Below, piece by piece: positions 8,276 through 16,696 of a stretch of DNA of 64,000 nucleotides (positions are counted from its first letter, which is position 1; the number at the start of each line of letters is the position of its first letter). Position numbers and translations under genes: made by a program. The DNA is taken from positions 2,597,127-2,661,126 of the forward strand of contig NZ_AP031415.1 in NCBI RefSeq assembly GCF_042850985.1, read 5' to 3'. Under the pieces are notes generated by a model. The model saw only the letters and a program-made list of their open reading frames with translations. It had not been told where the DNA came from and searched no databases. The stretch comes from Allocoprobacillus sp002160865. GTDB lineage: Bacteria > Bacillota_I > Bacilli_A > Erysipelotrichales > Coprobacillaceae.

Positions 8276-10201
8276 TTATCTAATTTTTGTTCCATTAGGT
8301 AAGTTTTCTACAGATACAAGTTCTAACATTTTCTTCTTAGATCCTGCAAGAATCATACCTTGAGATTCAACACCTCTTAATTTTGCTGGTTTTAAGTTAG
8401 ATACAACAATGACTTTCTTTCCAACCATTTCTTCAGGTGTATAGAAATCAGCAATACCACTGACAATTTGTCTTGTTTCTTTACCAATATTGATTTGAGA
8501 AACTAATAACTTATCAGCATCTGGATGTTTTTCACATTTTTCAACTGTTCCTACAACCAATTCAATTTTTGCAAAATCATCAATTGTAATTTGATTGTCA
8601 TCCTCTTGTTTTTCTTCTTTTTGAGGATATAAAGCTTCAACTTTCTTTTCTACTTCTTTAGGATCTAATCTTGCAAATAACTGTTGAGGTTTTTCAGTGA
8701 CTTTTGTTCCTTCTTGATATAAACCAAAAGTATTTAAGTCTAAGAAGTTTCTTTGATCTGTATTGATTTGATCTAAAATCTTTGTAGATGTAGAAGGCAT
8801 ATATGGTTCTAATGCAATAGCAGCAAAACGGATGGCTTCAATTAAGTTATAAAGAACTGTTGCTAGACGATCTTTCTTGCTTTCATCTTTTGCTAGTGCC
8901 CAAGGCATTGTATCATCAATATATTTATTTGTTCTTCTTAATAAAACAAAGATTTCATCTAATGCTTTTGATGCTTTAAATTCATCCATATAAGCTTGAA
9001 CTTTCTTTGGCATAGCTAAAGCGATTTCTTTTAATTCATCATCAACAGGTTCATTGACTTGTGGATTTGTTACAATACCATCAAAGTATTTATTTGTCAT
9101 GGCAATGGTTCTATTAACTAAGTTACCTAAAATATTAGCTAAATCAGAATTAATACGTTCAACTAATAAATCCCATGTGATACTTCCATCATTGTCATAA
9201 GGAATTTCATGTAAAACATAGTATCTGACAGCATCGACACCAAAGATTTTAACCAAATCATCTGCATAGATTACATTTCCTTTAGATTTAGACATTTTGC
9301 TTTCACCTTGTAATAACCAAGGATGTCCAAAAACTTGTTTTGGTAAAGGAATATCTAAAGCCATCAACATAATAGGCCAATAAATCGTATGGAATCTCAC
9401 GATATCTTTACCAATTAAATGTAAATCTGCTGGCCAATATTTCTTATATAATTCACCATGATTTCCATCAACATCATAACCTAGCCCTGTAATATAGTTT
9501 GTTAAAGCATCAATCCATACATACACAACATGTTTAGGATCAAAGTCTACAGGGATAGACCATTTGAATGAAGTACGTGAAACACATAAATCCTGTAAAC
9601 CTGGTTTTAAGAAGTTATTCATCATTTCATTCTTTCTTGAAACAGGTTGAATAAATTCAGGGTGTTCTTCAATGTGTTTGATTAAACGATCAGCATATTT
9701 AGATAATTTAAAGAAATAAGCTTCTTCTTTGGCATCATGAACTTCTCCACCACAATCAGGACATTTTCCATCAACCAATTGAGATTCAGTAAAGAATGAT
9801 TCACATGCTGTACAATATTTTCCTTCATAATGTCCTAGATAAATATCTCCCTGATCATATAATTTCTTAAAGATTTTCTGTACTTGTTTTACATGATATT
9901 CATCTGTTGTTCTCATAAAACGATCATATGTTGTATCCATCATATCCCAAATCTCTTTAACAACAGCTGCCTTTTCATCAACAAACTGTTTTGGTGGAAT
10001 TCCAGCTTCCTGAGCTTTTAATTCAATCTTTTGCCCATGTTCATCAGTTCCAGTCTGAAAATAAACATTGTATCCTTCCTGTCTTTTACTTCTCGCAATC
10101 GCATCAGCTAAAATAATTTCATACGTATTACCAATATGTGGTTTCCCTGAAGTATAAGTAATCGCCGTAGTTAAATAATAATCTTTTGGATCTTTCATCA
10201 T
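8276..10201 (-). CDS. metG: methionyl-tRNA synthetase
   Basis: 641 residues, class I synthetase charging tRNA-Met. Visible: the HIGN variant of the HIGH motif in GKPHIGNTY near residue 22; a zinc knuckle with two CxxC pairs (YCTAC and CPDC) between about residues 127 and 149; KMSKSKG near residue 300; the helical anticodon-binding domain; and a C-terminal EMAPII/Trbp111-type tRNA-binding domain (about residues 537-641, with VVGTVEKCEKHPDADKL). The length matches the long dimeric form typical of Firmicutes. Two adjacent ATGs (10201, 10198) follow GGAGGAGAT; spacing slightly favours the second. Preceded by a Met T-box leader, so expression should rise when tRNA-Met is uncharged. Confidence 0.97.
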   Translation of the reverse strand: MMKDPKDYYLTTAITYTSGKPHIGNTYEIILADAIARSKRQEGYNVYFQTGTDEHGQKIELKAQEAGIPPKQFVDEKAAVVKEIWDMMDTTYDRFMRTTDEYHVKQVQKIFKKLYDQGDIYLGHYEGKYCTACESFFTESQLVDGKCPDCGGEVHDAKEEAYFFKLSKYADRLIKHIEEHPEFIQPVSRKNEMMNNFLKPGLQDLCVSRTSFKWSIPVDFDPKHVVYVWIDALTNYITGLGYDVDGNHGELYKKYWPADLHLIGKDIVRFHTIYWPIMLMALDIPLPKQVFGHPWLLQGESKMSKSKGNVIYADDLVKIFGVDAVRYYVLHEIPYDNDGSITWDLLVERINSDLANILGNLVNRTIAMTNKYFDGIVTNPQVNEPVDDELKEIALAMPKKVQAYMDEFKASKALDEIFVLLRRTNKYIDDTMPWALAKDESKKDRLATVLYNLIEAIRFAAIALEPYMPSTSTKILDQINTDQRNFLDLNTFGLYQEGTKVTEKPQQLFARLDPKEVEKKVEALYPQKEEKQEDDNQITIDDFAKIELVVGTVEKCEKHPDADKLLVSQINIGKETRQIVSGIADFYTPEEMVGKKVIVVSNLKPAKLRGVESQGMILAGSKKKMLELVSVENLPNGTKIR

Positions 10202-10215
10202 ATCTCCTCCTTCAA

Positions 10216-10437
10216 AATAAAAAACGTCCTTATAAAAGGACGTATTATACGCGGTACCACCTTTTTTTATATCTTTCGATATACCCTCAAAACTTTAACG
10301 CAGTTAACGTTTATCTCTACACTATTCAAGATAACAGCTCCCAGCCCATCTTCATAAAAGTTATGTCCTGATTTGCACCAACCATCAGTTCTCTACAACG
10401 CCCTTTTAATCTCTGCTGTTCTTTGCCTTTTTTATAC
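10216..10437 (-). promoter_or_regulatory. T-box leader (tRNA-Met sensing) of metG
   Basis: On the minus strand the leader contains Stem I elements (GAACTGATGGTTGGTGCAAA), a candidate specifier ATG in CTTTTATGAAG, the GGGAGCTG element, the T-box core AGGTGGTACCGCG (complement of 10250-10262) and a terminator ACGTCCT...AGGACGT with a T run (10216-10243). Family knowledge: uncharged tRNA pairs with the specifier and the T-box to stabilise an antiterminator. The ATG specifier matches the downstream metG. Confidence 0.92.
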
Positions 10438-10443
10438 TCTTAA

Positions 10444-10472
10444 ACATTATCAAATATTTTTTTTAAAGTCAA
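10444..10472 (-). promoter_or_regulatory. sigma-A promoter of the metG T-box leader
   Basis: Minus-strand TTGACT (10472-10467), 17-bp spacer, TAATGT (10449-10444), just upstream of the leader. Confidence 0.75.
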
Positions 10473-10595
10473 TAAAGTTTCATAACTATTTTTTGTGAAA
10501 TAGAAATCAATCTTTTTTTTAATAAGCGAAATCAATGATTTCATAACAATTATAATGATATAATAAAATAAATAAGAATAGAAAGGACTGATTTT

Positions 10596-10937
10596 ATGGG
10601 TTTATTTAACAAAAAGAAAAAGATTGACGTTTGGGAAGATGCTTATAAAGCCACACCCCATTTTTATAAGCAGTCTGATGGGAGTGTATTTGGTGCGATG
10701 AGTTTAACTGAAGGTGTGAAAACAATGTTCTTAAAACAGCCTCAAATACATTTTGAAGTTGAAGGTCAGCGTATATCACAATGGAGAATCGCTCTTATCG
10801 ATGCGACAAATGATTCTATGATAGGTGATATGGACTATTTTATGGCTTTAAAGAAATTACAGCCTTATATCCTTGCTGAAGATAGCAATTTTATTTTAGT
10901 AAGAGGATTAACTTTAGATGAATTAAAGAGCTTATAA
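10596..10937 (+). CDS. hypothetical protein, 113 residues
   Basis: Soluble protein starting MGLFNKKKKIDVWEDAY, with a lysine-rich N terminus and no signal peptide or membrane segment. The rest (KQSDGSVFGAMSLTEG, FEVEGQRISQWRIALID) looks like a compact alpha/beta fold, but I recognise no family. RBS AAAGGA ten bases before the ATG; a TATAAT-like hexamer lies upstream in the 10540-10560 region. First of several short plus-strand genes after the metG promoter. Confidence 0.7.
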   Translation: MGLFNKKKKIDVWEDAYKATPHFYKQSDGSVFGAMSLTEGVKTMFLKQPQIHFEVEGQRISQWRIALIDATNDSMIGDMDYFMALKKLQPYILAEDSNFILVRGLTLDELKSL

Positions 10938-11025
10938 AACAACACATCATAATGATAATCTTGTTATTGTTTGAATGATCTCATCAAAAACAGATATGGA
11001 ATACATGAAAGAAAGGTGAAAAATA

Positions 11026-11295
11026 ATGATTTTAGGTATTATTTTAGAGTTCATTGTTGTTTCTTGTATCATAGTCAAGATTTTGAATATAAAATATCGT
11101 GACCAAGAGCATTTAAAAAAAGCTAATTCTCTTTTCACTGCTTTGTTATTGATTTATCTACTGATTATCAACACGCAAAGAGATAGTGTCATCTCTTTTA
11201 TTTCTTCTTATTCTATTATATATATCATAACTTTGATTATTTATATTGTTCTTATCATTATTGAAACAATAAACATAATGAGGGGAAAAGGATAA
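11026..11295 (+). CDS. small membrane protein, 89 residues
   Basis: Three hydrophobic segments (about residues 2-20, 38-50, 55-82) separated by a short charged loop (KYRDQEHLKKAN); no recognised domain. ATG 11026 follows AGAAAGGTG. Probably cotranscribed with, or independent of, the preceding 113-residue gene 88 bp away. Unknown function. Confidence 0.6.
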   Translation: MILGIILEFIVVSCIIVKILNIKYRDQEHLKKANSLFTALLLIYLLIINTQRDSVISFISSYSIIYIITLIIYIVLIIIETINIMRGKG

Positions 11296-11376
11296 TGTAT
11301 AAAAAATAATGGTCAAGTTTTATCTTTTTACTATCACTTTTTTAAATGTTATAATATTGATAAGGAGTGAGTGCAT

Positions 11377-11835
11377 ATGAAAAAGCTGATTATTTGGGTT
11401 GTGATGCAGTTTTTATATCGTGGTATGAAAGTTCTTTATCATGATGATCCACGTATGAAAGAGGAATTAGACGGATGGAAACAAGATAAAGTTTTAACAT
11501 TACAAGTCATGCATGGACCTTCCATCACAATCAAGTACACATATCAAAAAGGATTGCAGAAAGTCAAAAATGTAAAACCTGATATTTGTATTACCTTTAA
11601 AAGCATTCAGACAGCTTTGCTTGTTTTTACAGGTATGATGAGTGTCAAGAGTGCTTATTTAGAACATCGTTTTTCTTTAAGAGGAGATGTTTTTGAAAGT
11701 ATGAGATTTGTCAGATGTGTTGATTTGGTGGAAACTTATCTTTTCCCTCGTTTTATGACAAAACGTATTTTAAATCATCAGGAAAAGAAATATAAACCGA
11801 CTTTATTGATTTATATAAAAGCTTTATTTGCTTAG
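11377..11835 (+). CDS. SCP2-like (sterol carrier protein 2 fold) protein
   Basis: 152 residues. The central part (KPDICITFKSIQTALLVFTG, then SLRGDVFESMRFVRCVD) has the SCP2 pattern: a D-hydrophobic strand, a helix, a G, and a conserved L-x-G-D before the last helix. SCP2 proteins bind lipids or other hydrophobic ligands in a tunnel. ATG at 11377 is placed nine bases after GGAG; an upstream in-frame GTG is too close to the RBS. It ends 11 bp before the iron alcohol dehydrogenase and almost certainly shares its transcript, suggesting a hydrophobic alcohol or aldehyde as common substrate (inference). Confidence 0.7.
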   Translation: MKKLIIWVVMQFLYRGMKVLYHDDPRMKEELDGWKQDKVLTLQVMHGPSITIKYTYQKGLQKVKNVKPDICITFKSIQTALLVFTGMMSVKSAYLEHRFSLRGDVFESMRFVRCVDLVETYLFPRFMTKRILNHQEKKYKPTLLIYIKALFA

Positions 11836-11846
11836 GAGGGATTATT

Positions 11847-13016
11847 ATGTATTTTGAATTTGTCAATAAAACAAAGGTATGTGCTGGGCAAAATGCTTTA
11901 AGCCAACTTGAATACGAATGTCAACAATATCATATGAAACATCCTCTGATTTTAACAGACCATGTTTTATATCAACTCAAATATGTTGATATTCTTACCA
12001 AACATTTATCATTAGATTATAGTCTATATACAGATATTCCTGTTGATTCTTCTATTCATACAATTGAAGATATTCAAGATTATTATATTAAAGAAAATTG
12101 TGATGGATTGATTGCTTTAGGTGGTGGAAGTGTTCTAGATACTGCTAAAGGTGTTTATTTGATGTTATCACGGGAATGTGAATCCATTGAAGATATTTTA
12201 GGTTTTGAAGATTTAAAACTTGGTAAAGATGTGCCATTCTTTGCTATTCCAACAACAAGTGGTACTGGTAGTGAAGCGACATGTGTTGCTGTAGTCAGTC
12301 ATCCTGAAAAGCAAGTCAAACTAGAAATTATTTCTCAACACATTCAAAGTCATGTGGCTTTTCTTGATCCTGTTTTAACACAAAATCTTCCATTAAAAAC
12401 AACAGCTTCTACTGGTATTGATGCTTTAACACATGCGATTGAAGCTTACACATGTTCACAAAAAAATCCTATCAGTGATGCCTATGCAATTTTAGCTATC
12501 CAAACCATATCACAAAATATTTTAAAAGTTGTTGAAAACCCTAAAGATGAAAACATTCGACTGAATTTAGCTTTAGCTTCTTATGAAGCAGGATGTGCTT
12601 TTTCAAATTCAATGGTTGGTATTGTTCATGCGATTGGTCATGCTTTAGGTGCTGTCTGTCATATTGCACATGGTGATGCAATGAGTATGTTATTAGTTCC
12701 TTGTATGCGTTATAATCTTGAAGTCAATAAAGACTTATATGGGGATTTATTATTATATCTTGGACAAAAAGAACTTTATAGTCAAACACCAAAAGAACAA
12801 TTAGGACAAAAAGCTATTGATTATATTGCTTCTTTATTACAGACTTTACATGAAAAGACAAATCTTCCTATTTCTTTAGAAAGTATTGAAAATTTAAATG
12901 AACATATAGACGAAGTCATAGAAAAAGCATTAAATGATGGGGCATTGATTGTTAATAATAAGTATGCAAATAAACAAGACATTCGTAATATATTGGAGGG
13001 TCATTATGGATATTAA
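11847..13016 (+). CDS. iron-containing (group III) alcohol dehydrogenase
   Basis: 389 residues, usual family length. The NAD(P)-binding ALGGGSVLDTAKG lies near residue 92 and the TTSGTGSE loop near residue 136; metal ligands are the D and H of GIDALTHAIEAY near residue 192 and the histidines of VHAIGHALG and IAHGDAMS near 260-276. It interconverts primary alcohols and aldehydes with NAD(P)H. RBS AGGAGGGA before ATG 11847. The coding end overlaps the start of the aldehyde dehydrogenase by 11 bp, indicating coupled translation. Confidence 0.92.
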   Translation: MYFEFVNKTKVCAGQNALSQLEYECQQYHMKHPLILTDHVLYQLKYVDILTKHLSLDYSLYTDIPVDSSIHTIEDIQDYYIKENCDGLIALGGGSVLDTAKGVYLMLSRECESIEDILGFEDLKLGKDVPFFAIPTTSGTGSEATCVAVVSHPEKQVKLEIISQHIQSHVAFLDPVLTQNLPLKTTASTGIDALTHAIEAYTCSQKNPISDAYAILAIQTISQNILKVVENPKDENIRLNLALASYEAGCAFSNSMVGIVHAIGHALGAVCHIAHGDAMSMLLVPCMRYNLEVNKDLYGDLLLYLGQKELYSQTPKEQLGQKAIDYIASLLQTLHEKTNLPISLESIENLNEHIDEVIEKALNDGALIVNNKYANKQDIRNILEGHYGY

Positions 13017-14376
13017 AGAATTAGTTCAAACACAACGTGAGTTTTATCAAACACAATATACAAAAGATGTAAACCATAGAATACAAACACTTAAATCTAT
13101 AAAAACTTGGATTTTAGAACATCAAAATCGTATTATTGATGCTTTAAAAAAAGATTTAAATAAAGATGCAGTAGAATCTTATATGTGTGAAATTGGTTTG
13201 GTTTTAAGTGAATTAAATTATCAGTTAAAACATATTAAAAAATGGAGTAAAAACAAATATGTCTGGACACCTTTAGCTCAATTTTATGGAACAAGCTTTG
13301 AATCTTATGAACCTTATGGTGTCACATTAGTTATGAGTCCTTGGAATTATCCTTTTATGTTATCGGTTGAACCAGCAATAGGAGCTATAGCTGCTGGAAA
13401 TACTGTCATTATTAAACCAAGTGCCTATGCTCCTCATGTATCACATGTCATTAAACAAATGATTGATGAAAGTTGTAATGAAAAATATGTGGCAGTTGTA
13501 GAAGGAGGTAGAGCTGAAAATACTGAGCTTTTAGAACAACGTTTTGATTATATATTCTTTACTGGTAGTGTGACTGTAGGTCAACTTGTTATGGAAAAAG
13601 CCAGTCGCTATTTAACGCCTGTTACATTAGAATTAGGTGGTAAGAGTCCTTGTATCGTTGATGATGATAAAAGCTTAAAACTGGCTGCTAAACGTATTGC
13701 TTTTGGTAAGTTCTTAAATGCTGGTCAAACATGTGTTGCTCCTGATTATTTATTGATTAAAAAAGAATATAAGGATATGTTCATTCAACATATGAAAGAT
13801 ATTATTCAAGAGTTTTTTGGAGATCAGCCATTAAATAATAGTCAGCTTGTCAAGATTATTAATCAAAAACATTTTGATAGACTCTCTCATTTATTAGAAA
13901 ATCAAGATATCGTGATTGGTGGAACAGGAAATCCAGAAACTTTACAAATAGAACCAACGGTTGTAGATCATGTTGATCAAAATAATCCATTAATGCAAGA
14001 AGAAATTTTTGGTCCTATTCTTCCTATTCTGACTTATTCACATATAGATGAAGCTATAGCTTTTATCAACCAAAGAGAAAAACCTTTAGCTTTCTATATC
14101 TTTTCGCATGATAAAGCCATTCAAAAGAAACTATTAAAACATTGTAGCTTTGGTGGTGGTTGTATCAATGATACAATTATCCATCTTGCAACAAGTGAAC
14201 TTGGTTTTGGTGGTGTAGGGCATAGTGGTATGGGTGCTTATCATGGTAAAAAGAGTTTTGAAACTTTCTCACATACAAGAAGTATTGTAAAAAAAGCAAC
14301 ATGGATTGATTTACCAATGCGTTATTATCCTTATAATTCTTTTAAAGATAAATTGATTCGTATGTTTGTGAAATAA
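13006..14376 (+). CDS. aldehyde dehydrogenase, class-3-like
   Basis: 456 residues. The catalytic Cys is in LNAGQTCVAPDYLL near residue 243, the general-base Glu in TLELGGKSP near 209, and the NAD-site turn in FTGSVTVGQ near 185. It lacks the about 40-residue N-terminal extension of long ALDHs and fits the class 3/fatty-aldehyde dehydrogenase subgroup. ATG 13006 follows TTGGAGGGTC and lies inside the last codons of the alcohol dehydrogenase gene; a longer in-frame extension without RBS is rejected. Together the operon could convert a hydrophobic alcohol to its acid, or the reverse. Confidence 0.92.
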   Translation: MDIKELVQTQREFYQTQYTKDVNHRIQTLKSIKTWILEHQNRIIDALKKDLNKDAVESYMCEIGLVLSELNYQLKHIKKWSKNKYVWTPLAQFYGTSFESYEPYGVTLVMSPWNYPFMLSVEPAIGAIAAGNTVIIKPSAYAPHVSHVIKQMIDESCNEKYVAVVEGGRAENTELLEQRFDYIFFTGSVTVGQLVMEKASRYLTPVTLELGGKSPCIVDDDKSLKLAAKRIAFGKFLNAGQTCVAPDYLLIKKEYKDMFIQHMKDIIQEFFGDQPLNNSQLVKIINQKHFDRLSHLLENQDIVIGGTGNPETLQIEPTVVDHVDQNNPLMQEEIFGPILPILTYSHIDEAIAFINQREKPLAFYIFSHDKAIQKKLLKHCSFGGGCINDTIIHLATSELGFGGVGHSGMGAYHGKKSFETFSHTRSIVKKATWIDLPMRYYPYNSFKDKLIRMFVK

Positions 14377-14452
14377 TTTTACACAATCTTAACATATCCT
14401 TAAACAAAATCATGTATAATATCTTTATATCATTCATTTGGAGGTATAAATT

Positions 14453-14689
14453 ATGAAATGTCCCGTATGTAAAGATGTCACATTATTAATGAGTGAAAAG
14501 CATGGTGTTGAGATTGATTATTGCCCTGAATGTAGAGGTATCTGGTTAGATCGTGGTGAACTAGATAAAATCATTGCAAGAGCTTCAGGAGAACAAAAAC
14601 AACATGCATCTAAAGATCATGACAAATCACATAAAAAGAAAAAAAGCTCTACCTTATTAGATATTCTTGAAATCTTTGGTGGAGAATAA
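14453..14689 (+). CDS. TFIIB-type zinc-ribbon protein (zf-TFIIB family), 78 residues
   Basis: The N terminus has the bacterial TFIIB-like zinc ribbon: CPVC at residues 3-6 and YCPECRGIWLDRGELDK at about 23-39, the hallmark CPxCxGxWxDxGEL pattern. The C terminus is lysine/histidine-rich and charged, then a short hydrophobic end (LLDILEIFGG). RBS TTGGAGG before ATG 14453. The family is widespread and uncharacterised. Monocistronic, with a terminator straight after. Confidence 0.85.
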   Translation: MKCPVCKDVTLLMSEKHGVEIDYCPECRGIWLDRGELDKIIARASGEQKQHASKDHDKSHKKKKSSTLLDILEIFGGE

Positions 14690-14692
14690 AAA

Positions 14693-14739
14693 AACTGCAA
14701 GAATAAGCGACATAAGCTGTTCTTGCGGTTTTTATTTTT
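14693..14739. terminator. bidirectional terminator, zinc-ribbon gene / mscL
   Basis: CTGCAAGAA (14695-14703) pairs with TTCTTGCGG (14720-14728), followed by TTTTTATTTTT; it sits between convergent genes and overlaps the mscL stop codon. Confidence 0.8.
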
Positions 14740-15127
14740 CTAACTGTGATGTACAATGTGGACAACGTGAAGCTTGGATATGGATTTCTGATTGGCAATA
14801 AGGACATATTTTTGTTTTTGGAGCAACCGGTTCTTCTTTCTTACCAATTGACATTAATCTATTAAACATCTTTAATAAACAAAACAAAATAAATGCCATA
14901 ATCAAGAAATTAACAACTGATGAAATGAATGATGAAGCAAAACCAGCTATATCTTGTAAAGAATAGATTCTTCCACCAGTAAAGAAATTTAAAATAGGGT
15001 TTATAAAATTATCAGTTAATGATGTCACTATTCCCGTAAAAGCACCACCAATGATAACCCCAATAGCCATATCGAGCATATTTCCACGCATTGCAAATTG
15101 TTTAAATTCATTAATAAACTTTTTCAT
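14732..15127 (-). CDS. mscL: large-conductance mechanosensitive channel with C-terminal zinc ribbon
   Basis: 131 residues. The N-terminal part is classical MscL: FKQFAMRGNMLDMAIGVIIGGAF (N-helix and TM1 with the gate glycines) and TM2 VVNFLIMAFILFCLLKMFNRL. The usual C-terminal helical bundle is followed or replaced by a zinc-ribbon with two CPxC motifs (CPYC near residue 109 and CPHC near 123). The channel opens under membrane tension to release solutes during hypo-osmotic shock. The ribbon's role is unknown. ATG 15127 follows GAGGCGAG; an upstream in-frame start is rejected because the RBS lies inside it. Confidence 0.93.
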   Translation of the reverse strand: MKKFINEFKQFAMRGNMLDMAIGVIIGGAFTGIVTSLTDNFINPILNFFTGGRIYSLQDIAGFASSFISSVVNFLIMAFILFCLLKMFNRLMSIGKKEEPVAPKTKICPYCQSEIHIQASRCPHCTSQLEK

Positions 15128-15175
15128 AAACTCGCCTCTTTTCTTTAGACAGAATAACATATTTTTTGATAATAG

Positions 15176-15203
15176 AAAATAAAAAGAGTCAGTTTTTGAC
15201 TCT
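15176..15203 (-). terminator. terminator of the polysaccharide deacetylase gene
   Basis: Minus-strand AGAGTCA / TGACTCT stem (15203-15185) followed by TTTTTATTTTC; the stem overlaps the TAG stop. Confidence 0.75.
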
Positions 15204-16635
15204 AATTATTAACCCCATGATGAGGTGTAAATGATGTATCATCAATACCTTTAAAAGTATATCCTAATTTTTGATAATGTTCAATAATCTTTGGTAAAGC
15301 TTCCACTGTTGTTGATTTTGCAGCTGTATCATGCATTAAAAGATTAATATTTTTTGCTTTACTTGATGTTCCATTTTTCACTAGGACTGAAACAGCCTGA
15401 TTGTTTCTTGCAGCATCTGTTGAATCAGCATTCCAATCATAATACTGATAACCTCTATTTTGGACTTCTGTCACTAATGTTGTCATTAATCCTTTACAAT
15501 AACTTGCAGATTTTGTATTTGAACTTCCTCCCGGAAAACGAATATATTTAGGAACAAATCCTATTTGTTCTTTAACCATTTGTCCAATTTTATTTAAGTC
15601 TTCAAAATAAGCATCAACAGAAGCATAAACTTGATCATATTTATGTGAATAAGTATGTAATCCTATTGTATGTCCTTTTTCATAAGCTTCTTTAATATAT
15701 TTGTTATATTTCTTTCCATTACCAGTGACAAAGAATGTTGCTTTTGCATTATATTTTTCCAATATATCAATAATTTTCTTTGTATTTTGTGATGGTCCAT
15801 CATCAAATGTTAAATAAACAATCTTTTCATCAGAAGCAGGTACAGTTTTAGAAACAACCTTTTTTAAAACTTTAACATTTCTTGAAAAAGTTGCTGTATT
15901 TCCACTACGATCTTTAACTGTATATTTAACTTTATAAGTCCCTTCTTTTTTCAAATTCACTTCACTTGAATCAACTGTCACTTCAGGCTTTGGATCTCGA
16001 TTATCTGTTGCTGATAAACCAGAAAGATAATCTACTTCTCCATTCACTTTTACAGTCAAATCATGTAATCCTTTTAATTGAGGCTTTTCTTTATCCTTAA
16101 CAATATTCACTTCTATTTCTTTTTCTGTTTTATTACCTGCTTCATCTTCTACAACAACAGTCATTTTTTGTTGACCTTCTTTGGTAAAATCATAATCCTT
16201 TTTAAAATATGCTTTTGTTTTTGTAGAATCTTTAATATCAGATACAACATCTTTTATATCAACTTTCATTCCAACATCAATATCTAAATTCTTTGTTTTA
16301 TATGTTGGTGCCTTTGTATCTACAACATGAACTAATAAATCATATTCTTTATCATTCAGTGTATATTTTATCTTATACTCACCTAATTTTTTTGTATTTA
16401 CTTGACTTGAATCAATTTTAATATCACTCTCTTTATACTTTCCATTCACCTTTTCAATATAAGTCAATGGATCAGCTAATTTCTCATTAATTTCTATATC
16501 TATTTGATTCTTTTTAAACTGAATGTTTGGCTTATTGAATAATCGAAACACAAAAAACATCATAACCACAATACATAAAACACCAGCTAATAATATGAAA
16601 TTTCTTTTTACATTTTTCTTTAATTTTAAACTCAT
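15202..16635 (-). CDS. membrane-anchored polysaccharide deacetylase with Ig-like repeats
   Basis: 477 residues. Order: short basic N terminus, one TM segment (about 12-32), three bacterial Ig-like/DUF5011-type modules (about 40-105, 108-178, 182-258; repeated K-Y-K-V-K-Y-T-V and D-x-x-G-N motifs), then a NodB-homology deacetylase domain from about residue 268. Catalytic motifs: YLTFDDGPS, HTYSHKY (metal His pair), RFPGGSSN and LLMHDT. It likely removes N-acetyl groups from peptidoglycan or another wall glycan outside the cell. ATG 16635 follows GGAAAGGTG; three extra codons upstream are excluded by the RBS. It sits next to a wall amidase, supporting an envelope role. Confidence 0.92.
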   Translation of the reverse strand: MSLKLKKNVKRNFILLAGVLCIVVMMFFVFRLFNKPNIQFKKNQIDIEINEKLADPLTYIEKVNGKYKESDIKIDSSQVNTKKLGEYKIKYTLNDKEYDLLVHVVDTKAPTYKTKNLDIDVGMKVDIKDVVSDIKDSTKTKAYFKKDYDFTKEGQQKMTVVVEDEAGNKTEKEIEVNIVKDKEKPQLKGLHDLTVKVNGEVDYLSGLSATDNRDPKPEVTVDSSEVNLKKEGTYKVKYTVKDRSGNTATFSRNVKVLKKVVSKTVPASDEKIVYLTFDDGPSQNTKKIIDILEKYNAKATFFVTGNGKKYNKYIKEAYEKGHTIGLHTYSHKYDQVYASVDAYFEDLNKIGQMVKEQIGFVPKYIRFPGGSSNTKSASYCKGLMTTLVTEVQNRGYQYYDWNADSTDAARNNQAVSVLVKNGTSSKAKNINLLMHDTAAKSTTVEALPKIIEHYQKLGYTFKGIDDTSFTPHHGVNN

Positions 16636-16696
16636 ATTTAACACCTTTCCTTACTGACCATCATATCAAATAGTTTTGAAATTTTTGTGGATATTT

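Noticed and set aside
16078..16287. Plus-strand Phe/Ile-rich frame in the deacetylase gene
   Set aside because: Antisense of the lysine-rich Ig-like repeats; no RBS.
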